64,000 nt of DNA from Leptasterias polaris (taxonomy: Eukaryota; Echinodermata; Asteroidea; Forcipulatida; Asteriidae). Of this stretch, positions 32,787 through 44,109 are shown piece by piece (the first letter of the stretch is position 1; the number at the start of each line of letters is the position of its first letter). The stretch covers positions 372,001-436,000 of the forward strand of contig JAZGTN010000096.1 of assembly GCA_037783415.1 (NCBI GenBank), written 5' to 3'. The translations under genes were made by a program, and so were the position numbers. The notes beneath the pieces were generated by a model that saw only the letters and a list, made by a program, of their open reading frames with translations, was not told the DNA's origin and searched no databases.

Positions 32787-33718
32787 CAGGGGGGCGGAAG
32801 GGGTAGCGCCACCAGCGCGCCACCTACGTTGAAAATAATCTCATTCGACCATCGCGACGTGGACTGGTCGAAGCTCCCCACGTACAATTACAAACGGATG
32901 TGTGTGTATGCATAGTACACACTATTTGAATTTACGGTTGCTCTCCGCTGCGTGCCGTTGAGACTGCCTGGACGAGTCCATTTTATCAGAGGGTATTGTT
33001 ATCTTCAAATGTTGTAAATTCACAAAATCTTTACATCAGAAAACATTTGTCAATTGTTTTTTTTGCCTTGCCAACTGCTTCAGTAAATTAACTATTTAAT
33101 AAACAACATATATTTGACCTAAACGACATGTGTAACATATCTGTTTAAGATGTGTATGTTGCCTCAGAATTACAATTACCTGCGGCAAATGTTCCCGTCC
33201 GTCAACAGAGATCGTTTGAACGCAAACTAAGTATTGGCGGGATCCATTCTCTCAAAATAAACTTTTAAAAATCGTCCAATATCTAGAGGATGTACCGAGG
33301 GATTTTGATTAAACTTTCAGGAATGAAAGATCTATTCCTAAATATTACGTTAATGGAAAAAAATCAGAGGATGAACGATAATTTTTTTTACATTATGTCG
33401 ATATTTGTAGCCATTTTAGGGGAGACCATTTGTAACGAAATTCCCACCTGGACCCATTCATACACGCTAGCCGCTGCAATAAACCAACGGAAAATTTTCG
33501 ATAATATTTTTACGCACTTTATTTTAAATTAAGCATCTCAACAATTGAAAATACTCTTACGATATACACTGTTATGTTTTCAGTGCTGATAAAGAGAGAA
33601 TTTTAACGGTATATATGGATTTCTTTTTGTTTTTTAATGGTCATTACCTATTTTTAAAATGGAGTGTACCCAAATAGCGATCGCAAATGATTGCGCAACA
33701 CCCCTTCCGCCCCCCCTG
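32787..33718. mobile_element. hAT-like MITE, copy B (932 bp)
   Basis: Perfect ends CAGGGGGGCGGAAGGGG and CCCCTTCCGCCCCCCTG, flanked by ATCAAAAC on both sides (32779-32786 and 33719-33726). An 8-bp duplication with CA...TG ends fits the hAT superfamily. The open frame at 33290-33532 is not conserved as coding in copy A. Confidence 0.9.
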
Positions 33719-33810
33719 ATCAAAACGGCCATAAATGTGACCTTTTGACTGACGAAAAAATTCCTCCTTGGAATGTGAAAATCCATTGGTTGTTGAAATC
33801 CAATGACCTC

Positions 33811-34003
33811 GGCCCAATTTCATAGAGCTGCTTAAGCACAAAAAGTAGCTAAGCACAACAAAAGTATGCTTACCAGAATAAGGTTACCAGCCAAAACTGA
33901 CATGTCACAAGTACATTTTGTGACTGGTATCCTGCTAATTTCTGCTTAGCAGACAATTGTTAAGCAATATTTTCTGCTTAAGCAGTTCTATGAAACTGGG
34001 CCC
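33811..34003. mobile_element. GGCCCAATTTCATAGA palindromic MITE
   Basis: Starts ggcccaatttcatagagctg and ends ttctatgaaactgggccc, with inner gctgcttaagca and tgcttaagcag. Related hairpins: 49165-49385, 52614-52790 and, more distantly, 58018-58167. Confidence 0.8.
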
Positions 34004-34378
34004 TGTACAGTATGTCTCAATTTTCGCACTGAAAAAGTCACGCGTATACGCACCTCCGAACAATGCGCGTCTATCATTTCCTCCTTTTTGTATGGGCGGC
34101 CAAAAGGGCAAAAACTAATAAATAAATTGTGTAATCTACCCGATTGCTTGCTAGTTATAAAGATGTTATTGTGTTCTTTAATGGACATTTTAACGGCGAC
34201 TTTGTTTTATGCGGCGTATTTTAATTTACGTGGCGCCTTTTGAGGGGTTAGTGACGAGAGGTATAGATACAGCGCTATCCCATGGTAGCGAGGCTGATCC
34301 TAACCCTACCTTTAAGTACGATCCCATTCCCAACGTTTGATTTAATAAGTCTTTTTATTTTTGATTGACTCGGATCAG

Positions 34379-34566
34379 GTACCTGGGTGTGTTTGGATGG
34401 TGAAGGTATTGACGAGAATGACAGCAGATGGGCTGATGGTGAGCCGGACAGTCGCGGCGGAGTGAACGAAGATTGCCCCGCAGGTCATTCTTCAGGTTGG
34501 CATGATAGAGATTGTGATGATGCACACAATTTAATCTGTCAGCGTCCTGTATCATCAGCACTGTAG
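34379..34566 (+). CDS. Secreted C-type lectin, exon 2 (residues 125-186)
   Basis: Acceptor CGGATCAG|GT. The first two bases complete the Gly codon left open at 10955, giving EVAGTWVCLDGEG across the join. The exon encodes the second half of the CTLD: EPD (146-148) where EPN or QPD calcium/sugar-selecting motifs normally lie, WHD (165-167) in place of WND, and the closing cysteines C170 and C178 (HNLICQRP), then TAG at 34564. The whole protein has ten cysteines after the signal peptide region, more than the usual four to six. It may or may not bind sugar, because neither motif is canonical. The match to exon 1 across 23 kb rests on domain continuity and phase; RNA evidence would settle it. Confidence 0.85.
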
Positions 34567-34602
34567 CTCCTGTGAAATATTGCTGAATAATATAGACAGT
34601 GT

Positions 34603-34730
34603 AAGTCTCAATATTTTGATAACTATACTCTCGTCGTTGTAACTGTCTCATATATAACGACTTCTTTAGAGCACACTGCATTGCAAACCAACTGGCTCTC
34701 ACAGAGCCATCACCTCAAGTTTTCATGAAG
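34603..34730. mobile_element. Hairpin repeat related to 2669-2807
   Basis: Contains ctcgtcgttgtaactgtctc and the end ggctctcacagagccatcac followed by ctcaagttttca, shared with 2700-2830. It probably lies in or just after the lectin 3' UTR. Confidence 0.55.
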
Positions 34731-35081
34731 AGACAAATAGACCCGTGTAAGTGTCGCGACGATAAGGTCACCATTGAGCTTCTGGACACCTCTGTGCCGT
34801 CAGCTTTGGGAGATTAACGCAGGTGCAATTTTGAGCGATTTTTATTTCTCTCATAGGCCTATCACTTGTTTCAACCCTCCAAAACTTATTAGTGGGATGG
34901 TTACATTTATACTAGCAATGAAATAAATAAAAATAAAATGAAATCTGCAGACTTAAGAGAAAATCAAAAAGTAGTGCTCGACCTCCAACATCCGGCTCGA
35001 ATTGTCAAATTGCAAGTTTTACGCTGACCGTGTTGCGAAAGCCGTTTCGACTGCACTGAAATAAATATATAAAAAAATTAT

Positions 35082-36498
35082 TATAGGTTTTCCCGGCCAA
35101 TTTCAACAAAAATCCATTCATTTTAACTCCTGGCTCATTCAATTTCGTTTGAAAACGAATGCTCCGTTGAAACAGCATTCAACACTTTAAAGGAGTCATT
35201 CAATTTCACCAGTTTAGCATTCACTGGTCAAATAAGATCATTCAATTTCATCAGACCGCAAGACTCATTCAATTTCGTAAAAGCCAGCGGCAAGAGGTGG
35301 TCAACCATTCAATTTCATTAATGGGCAATCTTTTTCAAAATGTTTGCTTTCAAATTCAAATTCTATGCTATATGCCTTCTGATTCGTAGCTGCCTGTAAT
35401 AAAGGCAAATGTTTTTAGGGAAAACTCATTTCTACACTATAGTTTCGCGTTATCTCCAAATATAGGCCTAAGCGATTTTGAATGAAAAGGTGGCTGCCCG
35501 TGGTCGGTACAGAGTAGTGAATAATGTTAACAGGGAGACACTGATTGAAGCATTCGAGAATAACCAGGCATGACTAGGCCCACCTACAACTAGCATGGTG
35601 ACTCTTGGCATAATCATAACCAAACTTACATGCCGAGATGTCTGGCACGTCAGATCATTGAAGGTTAAAGAAACCAACTTCAGATAAAAATAAACGAATA
35701 GAAGAAATGTATATCAAACACACGAAGAAAGAGACTTGTGAACAAAATCCACAAGAAAACAAAAAGATTAATTTATCTTTAGATTTTATAACGACCCCTT
35801 ATCATTTTAAGCTTTTGTTTCCTTTAAAACATTTGTTAACTTCAAATTTGACATGGTCCGGGCATTAGCAGAAAACAAAGACAAGAACATAAATACCAGG
35901 GCAAAAAATCTCAAGACTTTCGCAAAAGAGTTAGTTTTCATTTTAAAGTTATTGGGTGCAGGTTTTAACTTCGAAGTGTATAACAAAGCAAAAGGAACAG
36001 CGGACTGTTTAAATAACGAAAAACAAACGATACAATAAAACAAGTAAAATACATGGAAACACCTCTTACAAAGGACATCTTATGTGCCAGAAAGGGGCTA
36101 TAATTTCCAGCTTACTCGTAAAGCCATAACTCATGTTTAATTTGAATGCAAAGAAGTTGAAATTCGTTGCCCATAAACGAAAAAGAAAACGCAAACTAGC
36201 AACAAAACCATGTTCGCTTCAATGAGTCTTAATTTGAATGCATCAATTGTGAATACGTAGTAGAAATTTAACTTAAGAATGGTCAAAGTGTAGTCTTGAA
36301 TGCCTATAAACGAAATAGAATGACCGAAGCGAATCTGAACGAGAAAAACGAAATCATGTGTGCATAAAAACGAAATTGAATGCATTTAGAGCTAAAAAGA
36401 AACCCTAGTTTGAGAGGATTAGGGGAAAATGCGTGAATTTGAATGCATGTTAATGAAATTGAATGAATTTTTGCTGAAATTGGCCGGGAAAACCTATA
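35082..36498. mobile_element. TATAGGTTTTCCCGG element, copy A (1.4 kb)
   Basis: Inverted ends TATAGGTTTTCCCGGCCAAT and attggccgggaaaacctata, flanked by TTAT on both sides (35078-35081, 36499-36502). The left half repeats catTCAATTTCgt-type words; the right half repeats the complement (GAAATTGAATG, gaatttgaatgc). No transposase was recognised. Copies B and C are at 40685-42979 and 41503-42498. Confidence 0.8.
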
Positions 36499-36687
36499 TT
36501 ATAGATTATATTTTAAATCGGTATGTGCTTCGTTACTTAGCGCGAAAACACCTTGTTTAGCAAGGACATTATGTGACGTTGCATGGCGTCGCCGAGACAA
36601 CGATGACCGAGTTTCGTCTGGGTATACAGCAATCCTTCACCGATCTTGAACTCTTGGTGGCAGCAGACATACCTCCATTACTGCAGT

Positions 36688-36830
36688 GTACCTGGGTGGT
36701 ACTGCGCTGCCTAGCGACTGGTATAAGGTTTGGGCTACACGGCGATCATTTGATCAGTCACGGGTTATTGGACTTTTACTTTGCAAATCGCTTAAACCCG
36801 TCGCTAGGCAGCGTAGTACCACCCAGGTAC
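36688..36830. mobile_element. 143-bp palindromic MITE
   Basis: Starts gtacctgggtggtactgcgc and ends gtagtaccacccaggtac, with tgcctagcgac and gtcgctaggca continuing the stem. Confidence 0.8.
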
Positions 36831-36841
36831 CACCGCAATAA

Positions 36842-37321
36842 GGGTGCACCACACCAAATAAGCCAGAATTAATGCGCCAAGCTACTTATCATAATTTGTA
36901 AACCCACAACTTATTTTTAATTACAACGTTTTGGGGGTCATGCAATTAATAGATTGTGTAAATATAATAATCTATCACAACCTGGGGGTTCTGTGCTTCA
37001 ACCTTTGAGGAGACTTGATAAATTTAGGCGTTAAAGTTGGCCCTATTTGAACGGGAAAGTGGAGAAGTGCTTCACGAAAACTGGCAGCAAGTCGGTTTTG
37101 GAAAAAAACAAATTTTCGCGTTTTTTTCTTCTGGGGTAGTTAGCAAAAATTCCAAACGGCTGACCTGGCAAAAATTGAAAAGAATTCTAAAGTTCAGTCG
37201 TCCGAAAATATGTTTGATCGATTTTCAAGAGGCTGAGAGACTTACACGATTTTTTGAGTATTTTTGAATATTTATCATTTAGCATTGGTTCCTATGGGAG
37301 TTTATTTAGTGTGGTGCGCCC
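36842..37321. mobile_element. 480-bp TIR element, first copy
   Basis: Ends GGGTGCACCACACCAAATAA and ttatttagtgtggtgcgccc are imperfect inverted copies. It is almost identical to 38720-39199 (one difference noticed: gatcgattttc against gatcggttttc). The 76-codon frame inside is shared only because the DNA is nearly identical. Confidence 0.8.
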
Positions 37322-38719
37322 TTTATATACAACATGGCGGCGCCCGTGCAGCCATGTTTGTGTTCTGTTTACAGATGTAGGCTTGAAACAACGACAGTAA
37401 TGAGTTGTGTGGGGGCATTGTGTGTCACTTTGTTGCTGTTTTTACATTGGAAACATCATTTCTTTGACTGTAAACTGTTAGTATAGCAATAATGTTTCTA
37501 TTTCCTCAAATTACAATACATTTATTAACCGAGAATACTTCAACGTTTCAAACTCAAAGAGGGGTTTGCTTTCTAAACCTTCATGGTTAAACTATGACAA
37601 GTAATAAGTATGAGTGAGACTGACGGTTTTAGTCACATTCAAAGAATCATGAGCCAACGTGGCTGGTTGAATATGAAAAAAGGAGAGAAAAACCACCAAT
37701 AGACTATTTGAAGAGGAGTAGGGGGGGGGGGTGGTGGATATGGCATCATATGTCAAGTTTCCGGAAGGTGAATGCACTCTGATGCGTGTGAAACCCTAGG
37801 CCTAGCCCCCAACCAGCAGCCTAAACCCTACACTATACTGCAAAAACCGTAGCCGTCAGCCCAAACCCCAGCCCCCAGCCCAAACCCTACACCCATCAAG
37901 CCGAATCATGCCCCCAGCCCCCTAACCCTAGCCCCTAGCCGAAATCATAGCCCCAGCCCAAACCCTAACCCCCAGCCGAGCCTACCCCCAAAGCCCAAAA
38001 CCCTAGCGGTCAGCCCGGACCCTAGCCCCCAGCCCAAACACCTTATTAGCTTACAGTCTTAACTCTTAACTATAGTCCAATTGTTCCCGTTCACCCACAA
38101 ATTATTAACCGTAAAGTGTCTGGAAGGGCATTTTGCAACAAGCCCCGCCCACGCCCCGCCCACCCATTCACCCCCTTATCCCTTAAAGCTAGGTAAAATG
38201 AAACTTGGAATGACAATTAAACGTGGTAAAATGACCTATGTATATTCTTTTTTGTTATAAAGTTCACCATTTTAAACTCAATATTATGATTACATGGTTA
38301 AAAATGTTGGCGGGTAAGCAAAATCTACCCCCCCCCCCCTTCTCAGGCCCTCCCTCTTCAATCCCCTTTCCCTTTTACAGCTTCCACATTAGTTAACCCC
38401 CTCTTGTCAATTATTAAAAATAATTGTAAGGCGTTTAGAATCGTATAACAAAAAAAAAAAAAAAAAAGTTTATAACTTGTTGAGTGACTAGGATTTGGAT
38501 ATAACAACTGACTTGTCATTAGAGTGTACACAGCGTGTAATGCATGTTTTTCTTATCGCATTGCTTAGAGTACATGTAAATGCTCTAACATGTTTGACCT
38601 TGTTGTAGACGAACGCAATAACATTTCCAATTAATTTTTTCAGATATCAAGTCAGTGACTTATTTTCAACAATTTAAGCATAATTTTTTAACCATAAAGA
38701 ATAATTAAGTGCCCTTATA
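37322..38719. other. Spacer between the two 480-bp copies, with a minisatellite
   Basis: 37790-38035 is a degenerate cccagcccaaaccctagcc array. Elsewhere there are poly-G (37720), poly-C (38330) and poly-A (38450) tracts. No LTR-element coding content is present, so the flanking repeats are not LTRs of an intact retrotransposon. Confidence 0.55.
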
Positions 38720-39199
38720 GGGTGCACCACACCAAATAAGCCAGAATTAATGCGCCAAGCTACTTATCATAATTTGTAAACCCACAACTTATTTTTAATT
38801 ACAACGTTTTGGGGGTCATGCAATTAATAGATTGTGTAAATATAATAATCTATCACAACCTGGGGGTTCTGTGCTTCAACCTTTGAGGAGACTTGATAAA
38901 TTTAGGCGTTAAAGTTGGCCCTATTTGAACGGGAAAGTGGAGAAGTGCTTCACGAAAACTGGCAGCAAGTCGGTTTTGGAAAAAAACAAATTTTCGCGTT
39001 TTTTTCTTCTGGGGTAGTTAGCAAAAATTCCAAACGGCTGACCTGGCAAAAATTGAAAAGAATTCTAAAGTTCAGTCGTCCGAAAATATGTTTGATCGGT
39101 TTTCAAGAGGCTGAGAGACTTACACGATTTTTTGAGTATTTTTGAATATTTATCATTTAGCATTGGTTCCTATGGGAGTTTATTTAGTGTGGTGCGCCC
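38720..39199. mobile_element. 480-bp TIR element, second copy
   Basis: Direct-orientation near-duplicate of 36842-37321 with the same ends. The flanks differ (left cccttata, right ataatggcgg), which argues for two insertion or duplication products and against LTRs. Confidence 0.8.
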
Positions 39200-39629
39200 A
39201 TAATGGCGGTATCTGCTGCCACCAAGAGTTCAAGATCGGTGAAGGATTGCCCTATACTGAAGCAGATTGATCTAATTTAAAAGCGTATACCTCAAGGATC
39301 ACGACGATCGCCTTTATATTGCATGTTCTTTATGGTCAAACGTGAAACGGAAATTAAAAAGGTCAGCTTAAAATAAAACCCCAATATTTTTCCAAGATTT
39401 GCGAAATTGTTTAAAATTTACAATTTCTAAATTTAGCCATTTTTATCAAACCATTTCCAATGGGTGAAATTTATAAAAAACATCACAACATACGTTTAAA
39501 AACACCACCAAAAACTACTGCACACGCTGTAAACTGCATTCAAGGTGCCCGGAAGTCGAGATTCGCGCGAAAGCTCGTACGCTCTTGAGATCAACTTCAC
39601 AGTTAATTCTGGGCAAACTTCTTTTTATG

Positions 39630-40045
39630 AAGATGGGCACATTGCCTTCGAAACTCCCAATTTTTGCTGTTTGGAATTGTTCCTTGTCGTTCAACAAAAT
39701 GTTGTTCATGCACTAAAACACCGTGTCGCCTATAGTGAGTAGAGATTTGAAAAAACACCCCAGAAAAACAAAAAAACTAAACATGTAAATATTTACCTCT
39801 GGAAATACTACCACTTCCTCACGGTCCGCCATTTTGTGGAGTACACAATTTGGTTCCACAACTGTGTTCTGTCATGGAATTACACACACACAAAAAACCA
39901 AAAAAACAAAACATGCAATTTCAAGGCATATCAATTGTGTGGATCATTACTTTTAAAATATCTTTCCAACCGTATTCAGTTCATAACAAACGTTTGTTAT
40001 AGCCCAAAGCGCCCAATCCGAAGGCAACGTGCCCCTTTAGTTGTT
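39630..40045. mobile_element. ~415-bp GGCAACGTG-type MITE
   Basis: The left end (atgggcacattgccttcgaa) is inverted at the right (ccgaaggcaacgtgccccttt). The interior includes ccgccattttgtggag and tgttgttcatgca. Fragments of the same family are at 340-660 and, split by inserts, at 11815-12173 with 26300-27462. Confidence 0.65.
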
Positions 40046-40684
40046 AACTGCTCATTCACTTTGTGGTAATCTTTTGCAAAACACCGTTCTGTTATACTTG
40101 GAAAATTGCTACTTAGTAAAATGAGAAATGTTGTATGGAATCATCCATCTTGATGTTTTAATCAAACTCTTTGCAGTCCATTTTCTCTCAAAAATGTTCA
40201 CAAATATATTCTGAAAACGAGCAATTCAAGTTCACTTATTGTTGCTATATAAAGTTCACTGTGCAGTAAGAACTAACAAATTGGGATAAAGTTAGATTTT
40301 GTTATAATGTTAGTCTATAATTGTGTAAAAACATAAGTTTAACTGTTAATAAATTATCATTACCATCAGCAGAAAGATATGACGTCATTGTTTAAACAAA
40401 TTGTTTCAACAAGGAGGCAGATGTCAAACGTAAAGTTGTTAGTACGTAGGCCTATATATTATTTTCTTTAAATTAAGACTGCCTGTTTTCCTTTTCTTCA
40501 AAACTATTATAAAAGTCTCTTTTTGACTTAGCAGTATAGTTGCATTAATATTTTGGGGAAACTCTTTTCTCCAGCAGCCATCTTTACACATTGATTATTG
40601 AAAAGGATTTTTTGTGGGAAACTTGCCAAAAGTGTCCAATTTCACTAAGTTTCACATGAAGACGTATTAAAATAAAAGACACTT

Positions 40685-42979
40685 TCAAAAATTTATTCAT
40701 TTTAACTCGTGGCTCATTCAATTTCGTTTGAAAACGAATGCTCCGTTGAATCAGCATTCAGCAGTCAAAAGGAGTAATTTAATTTCAACAGTTTAGCATT
40801 CGCTGTATAAGATCATTTTTTCATTAGGCCGCAAGACTCATTCAATTTCGTAAAAGCCAGCAGCAAGAGCATGTCAACCATTCAATTTCAACTAATGAGC
40901 AATCATTTTCCAAATGTTTGCATTCAAATTCAAACTCTATGTTTTGTGCTTTCTGATTCGTAGCTGCCTATATAAAGGCAGATAGTTTGAGGGGAAACTC
41001 ATTTCTACACTAGTTTGGCGTTATCTACAACAGATAGAGTGGTGATCTGCTCCTAGAAGTGGCTCAGCAAAATATTGGACAAAATAACTAATGAAAAATG
41101 CGTGAGATGGTATAATCATAGCCAAACTTACATGCCAAGGTGTCTGGCACGTCAGATCATTGAAGGGTAAAGAAACCAACTTCAGATATAAACAAACGAA
41201 TAGAAGAAATGTATAACAAACAAAGAAAAGGAACTGTGAACAAAATCCACAGGAAAACAACAAGATTAATTTGTTTTTAAATTGTATAACAACCCTTTAT
41301 AATTTTAAGCTTTTGTTTCCTTTAAAACATTTGTTAACTTCTAATTTGACATGGTCCGGACATTAGCAGAAATCAAAGACAACAACATAAAAACCAGGGC
41401 AACAAAATCACAAGGCTAAAGCAAAAGAATTAGTAAGTATTGCATTTCAAAGTTATTTGGTACAGGCTTTAACTTTAATGATAACAAAGCAAAATGAACA
41501 ACTATAGGTTTTCTCGGTCAATTTCGGCAAATGAGCAGCCGATTTCATTTTCGTGCGTTCGAATTAAAGCTATTTTGCCTCTCCAGTTGTTACTGCGTTT
41601 CAAATTCAGAATTCGGGCATTCATTTCGTATTGAGGCATTCAAATTCCTTTTGCACTGTGTTCAATTTAGCATATCGTCATTCTTTTTCGTGACGCACAA
41701 TCATCATTCAATTTAGCAAAGCTGGTTCGACTGGAGATTTTACTGGTTTAATTTTTTTCAATTTCGTAAAGAGGCAATCAATTTCGCTAAATGAGAATTC
41801 AAATAAGTACAACTAAAGAAATACGAATAAACAGATAATCTGTATTAGGCAACTGTTTCGTATCTTCACATTTATGGTTCCAGTAGACTTTACATTGGGC
41901 CCATGATGTTTTTCGTCTTTGTTTTCTCCTATATTCTTTTTGGGGGGGGATCTTTATTGGTTAACTGGCCTAATTTTGTATTGTGTTTGAATGAGGTGTT
42001 TCTTTATGTTTTTCCTGGTTTTTGTTGTTTATGTTGTTTCTTCCTCAACCATCAATCTGTTGGCGTGCCAGACATCTTGGCGTATATGTTTAGGTATGGT
42101 TGTACCACAAGCTGCAACTTCTTGAAATATGCGTGTAAAACTGTAGCAAAAGCTCGTCTTCGAAGTACAAAGTGACTCAAGTGCAAATAAGTGAACCGTA
42201 TATGCCTTATTAACAAAGCGTTTTTTAGATTGCACAAATTACAGAAATGACTGCCCAAAAATGAATTTGAATGACCAAACACACGCCTCAAAAAGCTCAT
42301 GTGAATTTGAATGCTGCTTTGATGAATCGTTAAATTGAATGATTATTTTGTTAAATCGAATGACGCAACAGTACATTTGACTAGTCATAAAACGAAATCG
42401 AATGACCCTTTTTAGTAGCATTCGATTTCGCGCGAAATAGAATAGCGTGGTGGTTAAATTGGCTGCTCATTTGCCGAAATTGACCGAGAAAACCTATATT
42501 TCAATTAAGGAAAAACACATGATGTAAATGGTATGTAACACCTCTTACAAAGGAGAAGTTATGTGCCAGTAAAGGAGCTATAGCTTCCAGCGTATTCGTA
42601 AAGCCATAACTCAATGTTTAATTTGCATGCAAAGAAGTTGAAATTCGTTGCCCATAAACGAAAAAGAAAACCCAAACTAGCAACAAAATCATGTTCGCTT
42701 CGATGAGTCTTAATTTGAATGCATCAATTGTAAATAGGTAGTAGAAATTCAACTTAAGAATGGTCAAAGTGCAGTCTTGAATGCCTATAAAATAATGAAA
42801 TAGATTGACTGGAACGAATCTGAACGAGAAAAACGAAATCATGTGTGCACGAAAACGAAATTGAATGCATTAATAGCTAAAACGAAACCCTAGTTTGAGA
42901 GGATTAGGGGAAAATGCGTGAATTTGAATGCATGTTATCGAAATTGAATACATTTTTGCTGAAATTGGCCGGGAAAACT
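40685..42979. mobile_element. TATAGGTTTTCCCGG element, copy B, with nested copy C
   Basis: Matches copy A (35082-36498) on both sides, for example cattttaactcgtggctcat on the left and gaaattggccgggaaaactt on the right, but is interrupted at 41503-42498. The left terminus has decayed. The ATTCAATTTC words are conserved as in copy A. Confidence 0.75.
41503..42498. mobile_element. Nested related element, copy C
   Basis: Ends TATAGGTTTTCTCGGTCAAT and attgaccgagaaaacctata, a variant of the copy A ends. It carries its own set of ATTCAATTT words left and AAATTGAATG words right. Open frames at 41903-42300 on both strands show no domain. Confidence 0.75.
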
Positions 42980-42980
42980 T

Positions 42981-43396
42981 AAAGGGACTGTATAGGTTTG
43001 GTAATGACTCTGAAAATTAATGGCAATAAAAACTTACTTGGTAAGAAGTACAGGAGCTTTGGAATGCATTTTGAGAAACTTTTCACTTCGAAGAACTTTT
43101 CACTTCGAAGAACTGCGGTTATGGAAAATATATCACTTGTTATCCCCCAAAATTTTTAATCTGAGAAGCGTTACGGCCGTAACGCTTCTCAGATTGTGTA
43201 TTCCTATAGGGAATATTCTTCCTGCTTGGAAATAATTATTCGCTCCGGTTTTTCGGTAGGCCCTAATATCTCAAAAACGCGACCACCTTTTGAAGTGAAA
43301 TTTTCACAGGTTAGTTTTATTGCATATACCTACAATTATATAGGTTTGAAACAAACAGTGGGCTCCAATTACCTAACGTATACAGCACCTTTAAAG
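42981..43396. mobile_element. Diverged acttacttggtaa-family MITE
   Basis: aaaacttacttggtaag and the aaattttcacaggtt stretch are present, and the ends aaagggactgtataggtttg and cagcacctttaaagg are mutated inverted copies. Confidence 0.65.
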
Positions 43397-44109
43397 GATT
43401 TTTTTGCAAACATATTTTGACAAAGTCAATAAAGTGGCATTGAACTGTTTTACTTGGGCACCGTTGGGGGCGCCCAGTTATTATTGGTTTATCCCATTTT
43501 CGGGAAACTCTTTGAAAAATCTCTTGATACAAAATTTGAACCGTGAAAACTATCACGAGAAACGACAATACAATTTTCTAGGTAAAGAATCCAAAAACAA
43601 GCGGACAGTTTGTTGAAAAAAAAACACGAGACTTTAAAAGATCCAAGATCGAACAAACGCCATGATAACAGCTGAAACTCGATAGCAACTATTTTTTTAA
43701 ACATATAATCATAACAAAAAGTATTCGAAAAGGGCAACAAAAGTTATGGTCAAAAATATGGTTGGTGGCTCCCTGGTCGTGATAGCGTTAATGATAATAT
43801 TAAATAAATTTGTTTTTACCCTTATACAACGATGTGTATGAAGCACTGTATATAGGCCTACTCCGTACTTCCCCGAGTTATGTGATAAAAAGAAAATCTA
43901 CATGCAAACCACTCGGGTGGGATACAAACCCACGACATTTGTATTACTAGAGCAGGTGTCATACCATTAGAGGGTAGTTAAATGATATTCTTAAATGATG
44001 TTCCTTTTTTACAATTCTTTCTAAGCACTGCAAACTCAAAATAAAACACACTCTGTACAAAACTAAATGTTTTACTCAACTATTCTTGAATGACTCAGTT
44101 AAAACTACC

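Larger units (their letters stand above)
10956..34378 (+). other. Lectin intron, 23.4 kb, filled with nested elements
   Basis: The intron runs from GTATGT at 10956 to the TCAG ending at 34378. It contains the 13.9-kb inverted-repeat unit, two hAT-like MITEs, several smaller MITEs and a complete-looking gene on the opposite strand (29754-31775). The two exons match the two halves of one CTLD with phase 1 on both sides. Between 10956 and 11810 I see only unassigned AT-rich sequence. Confidence 0.75.
36630..39254. mobile_element. Outer hairpin element split by younger inserts
   Basis: A 50-bp arm (caatccttcaccgatcttga, then actcttggtggcagcaga) at 36630-36683 is inverted at 39200-39254. Between the arms lie a 143-bp MITE, two copies of a 480-bp TIR element and a CCCAAACCCTAGCC minisatellite. 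Confidence 0.6.

Noticed and set aside
36842..39199. 480-bp direct repeats as LTRs of a retrotransposon
   Set aside because: Each copy has inverted ends of its own, the flanks show no shared target duplication, and the 1.4 kb between has no gag, pol or primer-binding site.
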